DNA from: Gammaproteobacteria bacterium
GTDB taxonomy: Bacteria > Pseudomonadota > Gammaproteobacteria > Burkholderiales > Rhodocyclaceae
DNA length: 64,000 bases
Reading direction: 5' to 3'
Assembly: GCA_018824085.1 (NCBI GenBank)
Contig: JAHJHI010000005.1
Span: 1 to 64,000 of the forward strand
Under the pieces are notes generated by a model that did not search any database, was not told the origin of the DNA, and saw nothing but the letters and a program-made list of their open reading frames with translations. A program made the translations under genes and the position numbers. Numbering within the stretch: position 1 is the stretch's first letter; every line of letters starts with the position of its first letter. Below are positions 28,047 through 36,634 of the stretch, in pieces.

Positions 28047-29478
28047 GGAACTGGCTCTCAAGCTCAACGACTTCACTACCAAGGGGTATGTGATAGCGCC
28101 GGCCGGCTATGGAAAGACGCACCTCATCGCCATGGCGGTGAAAGCGGCTACCAAACGGCAGCTCGTCTTGACTCACACCTTTGCGGGTGTGAACTCCATC
28201 AAGACCAAGATGAACAATCTTGGTGTGCCTGCTTCGAAGTACCAGATTGACACGATTGCGAGCTGGTCACTTCGGCTCTGTCTCGCCTACCCGAAGACTT
28301 CGGGGTGGAAGGCAGAGCACCCCACAGGTAAGCAGTGGAGCAAGCTCTACGAGTGCTGTTCAGAGCTGTTTGGGAAGCAGTTCATTCGCCGCGTTGTCGC
28401 AGCCACCTATGCCGGCGTATACGTGGACGAGTACCAAGACTGCTCCGATCTGCAGCATTCCCTGGTCTGTACGCTCGCTGAGTTCATGCCGTGCCGAATT
28501 CTGGGCGATCCTATGCAGGCCATCTTTGACTTTGGTGGTGAGGAAGGCAAGCCCGTTGATTGGACGGTAAGTGTCTATCCGACCTTCACTTGCCTTGGTC
28601 AGCTAGAGACTCCGTGGCGCTGGAAAACGACTGGCGATCCGAACCTTGGAGCTTAGCTCAAGAAGGCGAGGGAGACACTAAAACAGGGGCAGAAGATCGA
28701 TATTTCAAACGGCCTGCCTGCATGTGTGAAACGTGTTCACACCGCCCCAGAATTCTTGGCGTCAAAGCAGTACTCCTCACTGATGGATTTGCTGGGCCAT
28801 CAGGAGAGTGTGATTGCCCTTCATTGCGGCGACCAGCAGTCCAAGAACAAGACCCATCTCTTGGCAAGAACCATGGGTGGACGGTTTTCTTCCATTGAAG
28901 AAGTTGAAGGCAAGGATCTTCACTCGTTCATCAAGAAACTAGTTTCAGCCAAGACAACCCAGCAAGGCTTCCTTCTGGCTTTGGATTTTTCCAAGAAGTG
29001 CTTCACCGGAGTGGGCGAGATCTTGACGGCCGGCACTAAGAGAGGCGAGGTCGCAAAGCAGAGCAAAGGAACCAAATATCCCTTGGTTCTGCATGCTGCG
29101 AATACCTACCTCAAAGAACCGACAAGTGCGCACCTTAAAGCTTTCTTCTTGGCGCTGAAAGCGAACCCCGATACATCAGCCTACCGGCGCGACTTGCTGT
29201 ATCGCTTCCTCAATGTCTTGAAAATTCACATTGACGGGGGAGGGGCGACATTGACGGAGGCCGCAAACTTGTACCAACGAGACATGAGGCACACGGGGCG
29301 ACCAATCAGCCACCGCAAGCTCATCGGCACAACGCTGCTGGTCAAGGGGTTGGAATACGACCATGCGGTCATCCTTGACGCTGACACACTGGACGCCAAG
29401 GATCTGTACGTTGCAATGACCCGTGGGTCCAAGTCATTGACGATCATTGGTTCCAAACACGACTTGCCTGCGAGGTAG
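28039..29478 (+). pseudogene. gajB: GajB-like UvrD-family helicase, interrupted by an amber stop
   Basis: Read through one TAG, the frame encodes about 479 aa (reference GajB about 494). It starts at GTG 28039 inside gajA. Seen before the stop: Walker A APAGYGKTHL near residue 18, VYVDEYQDCSDLQHSL (DEYQD motif II) near 133 and ILGDPMQAIFDF near 155. After it: HRKLIGTTLLVKGLEYDHAV and LYVAMTRGSKSLTII (motifs V and VI). At 28654-28656 TAG replaces what is normally Trp after LGA in UvrD-type proteins (LG-W-L). There is no frameshift; the two halves share one frame. An alternative GTG at 28726 could start a C-terminal fragment, but it would lack the ATPase motifs. Function is probably lost unless the stop is suppressed. 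Confidence 0.85.
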
Positions 29479-29734
29479 CGGACGTTTGAATCCTGTTTGT
29501 ACGCCATCGGGCTTTCCTCATCGAACTTCCGATTTGGGTCGGGAGCAGGCACCCGTCCTAGCTTTTCGCGCCGCATCTGCTCCGTTCTGGATAAGGCGTT
29601 AAGGGACGGACTATGCGTGGAACACAAGCTCGTCATCCTTCGACCCGTATATGGTTTCAAGCCCCGCGTGATTTGCACAAAGGGCTTGACACCGGCTTTT
29701 TTTCGGCACCGCCTCGGGCAGCCGAACCGGCGGG

Positions 29735-30973
29735 TCAGCCCGGTGCGTGCCCGGCGCGCCGTGTGTAGAGGTGCATGCCGCCATAGATGGCCGAACGGTC
29801 GCTCGCGTACAGCGCGCGGTTGGCTTCCGGGTCAGTCTGCCAGCGGGCAAGCAGGTCCGGCGGCAGCAGGCGCTCCAGCGGCGATTCGGAGCCGCCGCTG
29901 CGAAACACCACGCGGGCGCCGGCGGCGGCGGTGCGCGTCACCTCCTGCCACAGCTCGGTCAGCTGGGCCGCGTCCATCCAGTCCTGCGCGTCGAGAAACA
30001 GGTAGGCATCCATCGAGCCGGCTGGCTGGCTGCGCAGGAAGCCGGTCAGCGTCATGTGGTGCGCATGCACGCGGCCGGCGTTGCGGCGCAGCACCTCGTA
30101 GTGACGGGGCTGCAGGTACATCGGCAGTTGCGCGGGCTGTGCCGGGTCGTAGCGGCGCGCGAACGCCTGTGCGGCAAAGCAGTTTTCCTGCAGCGGGAAG
30201 TCGCAGGCAAGGTGGCGCATGCGTTCGCAGAACAGCTCGGGCAGGGTCATGCCGGCCTGATCGGCGTCCCGCTTGAGCGCGTCGAACTGCGACGGCGGAA
30301 TGCCCAGGCTGTACAGCGCGGCCGGACGGTTGGCCAACATGCGCACCAGCGGGTGGCGGAACACCGGCGCCACGTGGCGCTCGAACAGCAGCTTCTGTTC
30401 GTCCGGCGTGCGCGCCTGCGCGAGCTTGCCGAGGTTGCCGCCGACCAGCCGCACCAGCAGGTGCGACAGCCCGATGAAGCGGCCGAGCAGGCCGTGACGG
30501 TAGGCGTGGCGCGTGAACATGGTGTGGCGCGCACGCAGCGGCGCGCCGGCGTCCCAGTATTCGCGTGCGCCGGCCGACAGGTGTGGCGCGATGTGGCGAC
30601 GATAGCGCTCGGCGTTCTGCGGCTGGTCCGCCGCGGCGAGAAAATCGCGCACGTCGTCATAGCCCGGCAGGTGCTGCAGCGCGGCGCGCTTCATTTCCAG
30701 CATCGCCAGATGCGCGCCGTTCAGATCGACCGCATGCACCGCCGCGGGCTCGGCGGCCAGATAGGCGAGCGCGTTGCAGCCGCCGGACGAGATGGTGACG
30801 ATGTTCGCGCCGGGTTCGAGCTGCAGCGCGTCCAGATCGGCGACCGGGTCTTCCCATATCTGGGCGTAGACCAGGCGGTTGAACCACCACGCGAACAGCC
30901 GGTCCGCCAGGCGCTTCGAGCCGGTCGTGGTGGAGTTGATGACAGCCGTATCGATCAGCGCCCGCGTATTCAT
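29735..30973 (-). CDS. btaA: BtaA-like DUF3419 protein (AdoMet:diacylglycerol 3-amino-3-carboxypropyl transferase)
   Basis: The protein (412 aa) matches DUF3419/BtaA, which moves the aminocarboxypropyl group of AdoMet to diacylglycerol in betaine lipid (DGTS) synthesis. Seen: YAQIWEDPVADLDALQL, the AdoMet-binding ISSGGCNALAYLA near residue 62 and VHAVDLNGAHLAMLEMKRAAL; later LFLDAQDWMDA and VVFRSGGSESPLE. BtaB, the N-methyltransferase that completes the headgroup, is not adjacent, so the end product is uncertain. The gene returns to high GC and marks the right side of the island. Confidence 0.82.
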   Translation of the reverse strand: MNTRALIDTAVINSTTTGSKRLADRLFAWWFNRLVYAQIWEDPVADLDALQLEPGANIVTISSGGCNALAYLAAEPAAVHAVDLNGAHLAMLEMKRAALQHLPGYDDVRDFLAAADQPQNAERYRRHIAPHLSAGAREYWDAGAPLRARHTMFTRHAYRHGLLGRFIGLSHLLVRLVGGNLGKLAQARTPDEQKLLFERHVAPVFRHPLVRMLANRPAALYSLGIPPSQFDALKRDADQAGMTLPELFCERMRHLACDFPLQENCFAAQAFARRYDPAQPAQLPMYLQPRHYEVLRRNAGRVHAHHMTLTGFLRSQPAGSMDAYLFLDAQDWMDAAQLTELWQEVTRTAAAGARVVFRSGGSESPLERLLPPDLLARWQTDPEANRALYASDRSAIYGGMHLYTRRAGHAPG

Positions 30974-31099
30974 GCCGTGTGTCCGCTTGGAAACCAGCCG
31001 ACACGCTAAGCAAGGCTCGCGTCGTTTTCGTGACGTCGCGGTTGCGATGCGATGACGTGCGCGCGACGCCAGTGCACGAAGCGGGGCCAGCTGCCCCGG

Positions 31100-31795
31100 C
31101 TAGCGCTTCGGCGGATCGCCCAGATAGCGGCTGTCCGACCAGGTGGCCAGCCACTCGGGCACGAAGGCGACGAACACGGCGACCAGCATGCCGGTCAGGA
31201 AGGCGTCACCCCAGGCCATGAGCCAGCGCGCAACCAGTGCATGTTCAAGCGAGGCGCCGCCGAGCAAGGTGTGCGTCAGTTCGAACAGCGTGCCGGCGAC
31301 GAACACGCACAGCGCCGTGCCGATGAAGGCGCGCCCGAGCACATAGACGAAGGGATGGGCGGGCAGGCGGCGGCGCAGCACCTCGCCCAGGCCGAGTGCG
31401 AAGCCGGCCGGCACCAGTCCGGCCCACACCAGCTGCGCCAGCACGCCCTGCCAGCCGGCGCTGCCGAGCGCCCACACCGCCAGCGCGATCAGCAGCAGTT
31501 CGAGCACGGCGAGCGGCCAGCCGAACATGAGCACCAGCAGACAGGCGCCGGAGAGCTGGATGGAGATGCCCGACGGCAGCATCTGCGGCAGCACCCACAG
31601 CAATGACAGCACCACCAGCGACGCCGCCCAGGGCGCACCGAGCGGACCGGCCAGCATGCGCCAGGGCCGCAGCGCAATGCTGACGGCGATGCAAAACGCG
31701 GCCAGGGAAATCTCGACGAAAACCACACACGTAATCCATGACGCGACGGCGCGAATGTTGCACGCCGGCGCGCCGGCTGTCATGACATGGCGCAA
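31100..31795 (-). CDS. CbiM-like energy-coupling factor permease
   Basis: The protein (231 aa) is an integral membrane protein with about six or seven hydrophobic segments. It ends with RWLMAWGDAFLTGMLVAVFV and WLATWSDSRYLGDPPKR, a form common to CbiM-like ECF permease-annotated proteins of betaproteobacteria. True CbiM proteins carry cobalt or nickel and need CbiQ/CbiO partners, none of which is here. The N-terminal metal-binding Met-His is not obvious. Transport role is uncertain. The exact start is not fixed: residues 1-18 precede the first membrane segment. Confidence 0.6.
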   Translation of the reverse strand: MRHVMTAGAPACNIRAVASWITCVVFVEISLAAFCIAVSIALRPWRMLAGPLGAPWAASLVVLSLLWVLPQMLPSGISIQLSGACLLVLMFGWPLAVLELLLIALAVWALGSAGWQGVLAQLVWAGLVPAGFALGLGEVLRRRLPAHPFVYVLGRAFIGTALCVFVAGTLFELTHTLLGGASLEHALVARWLMAWGDAFLTGMLVAVFVAFVPEWLATWSDSRYLGDPPKR

Positions 31796-31810
31796 GCCGC
31801 ACGGCGACGC

Positions 31811-33742
31811 TCAGTCGCCCAGGCTCTCCAGGAAGGCCACCGCGCTGTCCTCGCTGCGGGTGCGGCGCATCGGCGGCAGGCTGCGCCAGATCACCTTGCC
31901 GTAGTGCTTGCTGATGAGGCGCGGATCGCACACCATCAGCACGCCATGGTCGCGCTCGTCGCGGATCAGGCGGCCGGCTCCCTGCTTCATGCTGATGACG
32001 GCGTGCGGCAGCTGGTAATCGGTGAAGGCGTTGCGGCCTTCGCGCTTCATGTGTTCGATGCGCGCGGACAGCACCGGGTCATCCGGCGGCGCGAAGGGCA
32101 GCTTGTCGATCACCACGAGCTGCAGCGCGTCACCGCGCACGTCGACACCTTCCCAGAAGCTCTGGCTGGCCACCAGCACGGCATTGCCGGCGGCGCGATG
32201 GCGCTCCAGCAGTTCGCTGCGCGTGGCCTGCCCCTGCATCAGCAGCGGGCGTTCCGGCGCGTAGGCGGACAGCTTGTCCTCTATCAGTTCATGGATGCGC
32301 TTCATGGCGCGCAGCGACGTGCACAGCACGAACACGCCGCCGCGGCAGGCCTTGATCAACGGCCACGCGGCCCGTGCAACCGCCTCGGCGTAGGTCGGGG
32401 CCGACGGCTCCGGCATGTTCTCCGGCGCATACAGCAGCGCCTGCTCCTCGTAGGCGAAGGGGCTGCCCCACTGCGCGGTGTCGGCGTCGGCAAGCCCGAG
32501 TTCGCCGCAGTAGTGGCCGAAGTCGGTGCCGACCGCGAGCGTGGCCGACGTGAAGATCCACGCGCGCGGGTTGTCTTCCATCTGGCGACGGAAGATGTCG
32601 GCCACCGACAGCGGCGTCGCGTTCAGCGACAGCGCCTGCGTATACACCTCGGCCCAGCGCACGCGGTCCGGCTGTTCCTGCTGTTGCCAGCGCTCGATGC
32701 GCGCCACCAGATCGAGCGCGCGCTGCCAGCACTTCTCCAGCCCTTCGCTGCGCGCCGCCTGCGTCTCCAGCAGGCCGGCCAGCTCGCGCAGCGCGTCAAG
32801 CACGCCGCCAAGCGCCGGCGCGAACGCCGGGCGCTCGTCGATCTGCGTCGCCGACAGGCGCACATTCTCTTCGCGGAACACCAGGCGCAGGTCGCGCACG
32901 GTCTTGGTCATGCGCTCGGCCGACTCGGGCAGCTGGCGGAAATCCTTGGCGCCGGTCAGCGCCTCGGCGCGCGTGTCGCGCGCCAGTTCGAGCAATTGCG
33001 ACGTCGATACCGATTCGCCGAAGAACAGGCTGGCCGTCTCGGCCAGCTGGTGCGCCTCGTCGAACACCACGGCGTTGCAGGCCGGCAGCAGTTCGGCCAC
33101 GCCCTCGTCGCGCAGCATCAGGTCGGCGAAGAACAGGTGGTGATTGACCACCACGACGTCCGCTTCCATCGCCTCGCGCCGCGCGGCGGTGACGAAGCAC
33201 TCCTTGGCGTTCGGGCAGTCCTGGCCGAGGCAGTTGTCACGCGTCGACGTGGCACTCGCCCAGGCGCCGGATTCTTCCGGCACCTCGCGGCACTGCGCCT
33301 TGTCGCCGGTGCCCGTCACCTTGGCCCAGCGCGCGATGGCCTGCAGGTGGCCGGCCTCCTCGCGCGAGCCGAGCCGCCCGTCCTGCAGCGAACGTTCCAG
33401 ATGGTAGTGGCACAGGTAATTGCCGCGCCCCTTGAGCAGCGCAATGCTGACCGGCACGCCGAGCGCGCCGCGCACCGTCGGCAGGTCGCGCTGGAACAGC
33501 TGGTCCTGCAGCGTCTTGGTGCCGGTCGAAATGACGATCTTGGCGCCGGACAGCAAGGCCGGCACGAGATAGGCGTAGGTCTTGCCGGTGCCGGTGCCGG
33601 CTTCGACGACCAGCACGCTGCGCGCTTCGATGGCCTGCGCAACGCGCCCCGCCATGTCGGTCTGCTGCACGCGCGGCGTGAAGCCGTCGATGGCGCGCGC
33701 CAGCGGGCCGTCAGCAGCAAAAGTCGATTCAATGTCGGTCAA
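31811..33742 (-). CDS. DinG/YoaA-type Fe-S ATP-dependent DNA helicase
   Basis: The protein (643 aa from TTG 33742) is an XPD-like superfamily 2 helicase. Seen: the Q-like RVQQTDMAGRVAQAI, Walker A VVEAGTGTGKTYAYL and GTKTLQDQLFQRDLP, the iron-sulphur cysteines in GRGNYLCHYHL, AQCREVPEE and DNCLGQDCPNAKEC, then motif II VFDEAHQLAE (DEAH), and SFWEGVDVRGDAL plus QGAGRLIRDERDHG (motifs V and VI). It unwinds DNA in repair and R-loop removal. No ATG fits the family N-terminus (LTDIESTFAADGPLARAI); an in-frame TTG does. The open frame runs 85 codons farther upstream without conserved features. Confidence 0.88.
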   Translation of the reverse strand: MTDIESTFAADGPLARAIDGFTPRVQQTDMAGRVAQAIEARSVLVVEAGTGTGKTYAYLVPALLSGAKIVISTGTKTLQDQLFQRDLPTVRGALGVPVSIALLKGRGNYLCHYHLERSLQDGRLGSREEAGHLQAIARWAKVTGTGDKAQCREVPEESGAWASATSTRDNCLGQDCPNAKECFVTAARREAMEADVVVVNHHLFFADLMLRDEGVAELLPACNAVVFDEAHQLAETASLFFGESVSTSQLLELARDTRAEALTGAKDFRQLPESAERMTKTVRDLRLVFREENVRLSATQIDERPAFAPALGGVLDALRELAGLLETQAARSEGLEKCWQRALDLVARIERWQQQEQPDRVRWAEVYTQALSLNATPLSVADIFRRQMEDNPRAWIFTSATLAVGTDFGHYCGELGLADADTAQWGSPFAYEEQALLYAPENMPEPSAPTYAEAVARAAWPLIKACRGGVFVLCTSLRAMKRIHELIEDKLSAYAPERPLLMQGQATRSELLERHRAAGNAVLVASQSFWEGVDVRGDALQLVVIDKLPFAPPDDPVLSARIEHMKREGRNAFTDYQLPHAVISMKQGAGRLIRDERDHGVLMVCDPRLISKHYGKVIWRSLPPMRRTRSEDSAVAFLESLGD

Positions 33743-33854
33743 GGGAGGAAACGCGCCGGAAATCGGCGCAAGTGTAGCGCACGCTGCAGGCCGCCACCGT
33801 ACGCATCCGGCCCGCGCCTGTCGCCGTACCGGAACACCGGACGGTGACCATGTC

Positions 33855-34251
33855 ATGAATGCCGGAAACCCGGGCATGCGTTCCCCCGGATGGTTCGCCC
33901 TGTCAGAACGGAACACACGGTTGATCACGGCGTACATTGCCATCGCCCTGTTCGCCGCATGGCCGGCGCACGCACGACGCAGCCGGAATCGCGACACCCG
34001 GCGCGCCTGGCGATCTCGATATACCCCCGCAGGACGTGGCCCGCCGCTTCGGTATCGCGTGCAAGGACGGCGCCGGCGTCGACGCGCCGAATGCCACCGG
34101 CTGGCGCCCGGAACAGGAAGATGCCCGCCTGGCCGAGAAAACCGAAGCGCTGCGCGCGCAGGTCACCCGCCACGGAGCCCGCGCCGCCGCCATGCGCAGC
34201 GAACTTGCGGGATACGAGCAAAAGTGCGCGGGCGAGCGTCGCGACGCTTGA
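33855..34251 (+). pseudogene. Possible frameshifted small exported protein
   Basis: One frame from ATG 33855 gives a convincing signal peptide (TRLITAYIAIALFAAWPAHA) that then turns into Arg-rich nonsense. A different frame takes over near 33965 with coding-like sequence (PGDLDIPPQDVARRFGIACK and a coiled-coil-like ARLAEKTEALRAQVTRH) and stops at 34251. Joined by a single frameshift they would make a protein of about 130 aa of unknown function. A sequencing error or chance overlap is possible. Confidence 0.35.
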
Positions 34252-34335
34252 AGCCCCGCCCGCCAAGGTGCAAGCTTCGGGCGCCGCGCGCACGTTCAAC
34301 CGGCGCTCAACCGCTCCAGGTCCCTTCGCCGCAAC

Positions 34336-34764
34336 ATGCTCATCGTCGCCCTGTCCTGCCTCGCGCTGATCGCCCTGACCACGCTCATCCACTATGAAGC
34401 GCTGCGCACGCTCAACGGTGCCCTGCCCCGCCTGAACATTCCGAAGCGCTCGAAACTGCTGGTCGTCATGTTTTCGGCCTTCGTGGCGCACGCGGTGGAG
34501 ATCGCCGTCTATGGCCTGACGCTGTTCCTGCTGGTGACGGTGGAGGGCTTCGGCAACCTGAACGGACCGGCCGGTTTCTCGCTGACCAACTGCCTGTACT
34601 TCTCGGCGGAAACCTATACGTCGCTCGGCTTCGGCGACCTCACGCCCGTCGGCCCGGTGCGCCTGCTGGCCGGCGTGGAGGCGCTGAACGGACTGCTGCT
34701 GATCGGCTGGTCGGCGTCCTACGCCTATCTGTCGATGGAACGCTTCTGGAACATGCCGGATTGA
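34336..34764 (+). CDS. Two-TM potassium-channel-like protein
   Basis: The protein (142 aa) has a membrane segment at the N-terminus (about 2-20), one near 42-65 (VVMFSAFVAHAVEIAVYGLTLFLL), a pore-like helix and a filter-like TSLGFGDLTPVGPVR near 96-110, then a last segment (LLAGVEALNGLLLIGWSASYAYL). The order matches small ion channels, though the filter reads GFGD rather than TVGYGD. Ion selectivity is therefore not certain. Cytoplasmic ligand-binding domains are absent. Confidence 0.78.
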   Translation: MLIVALSCLALIALTTLIHYEALRTLNGALPRLNIPKRSKLLVVMFSAFVAHAVEIAVYGLTLFLLVTVEGFGNLNGPAGFSLTNCLYFSAETYTSLGFGDLTPVGPVRLLAGVEALNGLLLIGWSASYAYLSMERFWNMPD

Positions 34765-34852
34765 GTGGCCGGACGCGCTCACGGCGGCGGATGCGACAAT
34801 GCACGGGCGCGCCGCCCGGCGCGCGGCACACAGCGGAGCTGACAAGGGCACC

Positions 34853-36127
34853 ATGCGCGATCGACTGAGATTTTTTCTGAACCGCATCGGCGAACGGCTG
34901 TGGGTGAAGCCGCTGGCGGTCGCCCTGCTGTCCATCCTCGGCGCCTTCGCGGCCAAGACGGCGGACAATACGGGCATCGGCGAATTCGTGTCCGACATCA
35001 GTTCGGAATCGATCGAAACGCTGCTGTCCATCATCTCGTCCAGCATGCTGGTCATCGCGACCTTCGCCGTCGGCTCCATGGTGTCGGCCTACGCGTCGGC
35101 GAGCACCACGGCCACGCCGCGCGCCTTCCCGCTGGTGATCGCGGACGACGTGTCGCAGAACGCGCTGTCGACCTTCATCGGCGCCTTCATCTTCAGCATC
35201 ATCGCGCTCATCGCGCTGAAGAACGGCTACTACGACAAGGCCGGGCGCTTCGCGCTGTTTTCGCTGACCTTGCTTGTGTTTGCCGCCGTCATTTTCACCT
35301 TCGTGCACTGGGTTGACCGCATCGCGCGGCTGGGCCGCATGGGCGCCATCATCGACAAGGTCGAACGGGCGACGCGCACGGCGCTGCAACGCCGCCGGCG
35401 CGTGCCCAACCTGCGCGGCGTGCCGGTGCCGCACACGCGTGCGGGCGGCAAGGCCATTCATGGCGACTCGATCGGCTACATACAGCGCATCGACATGTCG
35501 GCACTGCAGGCCTGTGCGCAGAGCGCCGGCCTGCGCGTCACGCTGGACGCGCTGCCCGGCTCTTTCGCGTCTCCCGGCCGTGCGCTGGCCCACGTCCGCG
35601 CCGATGACGACAATCCGGGCACGCCGGTGCCGGAGGCGGAGATCGCACGCATCGCCAGCGCCTTCATCGTCGGCAACGACCGCACCTTCGACGAAGACCC
35701 GCGCTTCGGCCTCGTCGCGCTGTCGGAAATCGCCGCGCGAGCGCTGTCGCCGGCGGTCAATGACCCCGGCACGGCGATCAAGATCATCGGCACCTTCGTG
35801 CGCCTGTTCGTGCTGTGGACGGCGCCGCTGAAGGAGGACGAAGCGGATGCGCCGACCTGCGACCGGATCGAGGTGCCCGACCTGCTGCTGGCCGACATGT
35901 TCGACGACGCATTCACCGCTGTGGCGCGCGACGGCGCAGGCATGGTGGAGGTGGCCAACCGCCTGCAGAAGGCCTTCGCATCGCTGGCCGCCGCCAACCA
36001 CGGCGTCATGAAGGAGGCGGCCGGACATCACGCCCGCCTCGCAATGAGTCGCGCAGAAAGTGCGCTTTCACTTGCGGAAGATGTCGAACTCGTGCGCAAT
36101 TCGGCCACCTGCATCCGCAGTACCTGA
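34853..36127 (+). CDS. DUF2254 family membrane protein
   Basis: The protein (424 aa) has about four membrane segments in its first 160 residues (WVKPLAVALLSILGAFA, LSIISSSMLVIATFAVGSMV, STFIGAFIFSIIALIAL, FALFSLTLLVFAAVIFTF) and a large soluble region after them. It contains DPRFGLVALSEIAARALSPAVNDPGTA, the characteristic DUF2254 stretch. The function of the family is unknown. The ATG at 34853 is chosen because the family sequence begins MRDRLRFFL. Confidence 0.88.
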   Translation: MRDRLRFFLNRIGERLWVKPLAVALLSILGAFAAKTADNTGIGEFVSDISSESIETLLSIISSSMLVIATFAVGSMVSAYASASTTATPRAFPLVIADDVSQNALSTFIGAFIFSIIALIALKNGYYDKAGRFALFSLTLLVFAAVIFTFVHWVDRIARLGRMGAIIDKVERATRTALQRRRRVPNLRGVPVPHTRAGGKAIHGDSIGYIQRIDMSALQACAQSAGLRVTLDALPGSFASPGRALAHVRADDDNPGTPVPEAEIARIASAFIVGNDRTFDEDPRFGLVALSEIAARALSPAVNDPGTAIKIIGTFVRLFVLWTAPLKEDEADAPTCDRIEVPDLLLADMFDDAFTAVARDGAGMVEVANRLQKAFASLAAANHGVMKEAAGHHARLAMSRAESALSLAEDVELVRNSATCIRST

Positions 36128-36189
36128 GCGGGCGGCCTTCCATGGCCGCTGCATGCAGGCGTTTCATTCACCTACAAAGGAGCTGCCAC

Positions 36190-36609
36190 ATGGGACTTTT
36201 CGATTCGATCGCAGGACAGGTTGCCGGCGCGCTGACCGGCCAGGGAGGCAATGCCGCCGGCAATGCGAGCCTGATCCAGGCCGTCATCGGCGTCATCAAC
36301 AGCCCGCAGATCGGCGGCATTCCGGGTCTGATCGCCGCCTTCCAGCAGAAGGGGCTGGGCGACATCATCGCGTCGTGGATAGGCACCGGCAGCAATCTGC
36401 CGGTTTCCGCCGGCCAGCTCGAATCGGTGCTCGGCAGCGAACAGATCGGTTCCATGGCGCAAAAGCTCGGTCTGTCGTCGCAGGAAGTGAGCGGCCAGCT
36501 CACCGACCTGCTGCCGCAACTGGTCGACAAGATTTTCCCCACCGGCGCAGCGCCGGATGGTGACGCGCTGCAACAGGCCATGGGCATGCTCGGCAGTTTC
36601 CTGAAATAA
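36190..36609 (+). CDS. YidB-like DUF937 family protein
   Basis: The protein (139 aa) begins MGLFDSIAGQVAGAL and has GIPGLIAAFQQKGLGDIIASWIGTG in the middle and LLPQLVDKIFPTG near the end, all typical of DUF937/YidB proteins. These small cytoplasmic helical proteins have no settled role. A clear AAGGAG lies seven bases before the ATG. Confidence 0.93.
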   Translation: MGLFDSIAGQVAGALTGQGGNAAGNASLIQAVIGVINSPQIGGIPGLIAAFQQKGLGDIIASWIGTGSNLPVSAGQLESVLGSEQIGSMAQKLGLSSQEVSGQLTDLLPQLVDKIFPTGAAPDGDALQQAMGMLGSFLK

Positions 36610-36634
36610 AGTCGGCACGGGCCGCTTCGCTGCC

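Noticed and set aside
28726-29478. Separate gene for a 250-aa helicase fragment
   Set aside because: It is in the same frame as the 205-aa piece upstream and continues its fold; it is better read as one gene cut by an amber stop.
29680-29710. Terminator after the Gabija pair
   Set aside because: A run of seven T is present, but the stem before it is too short and has a long loop.
31787-33847. Plus-strand open frame of 686 codons opposite the helicase gene
   Set aside because: Mirror of the DinG-type gene; composition is Arg/Gln/His-rich and no motif is present, while the minus strand has all helicase motifs.
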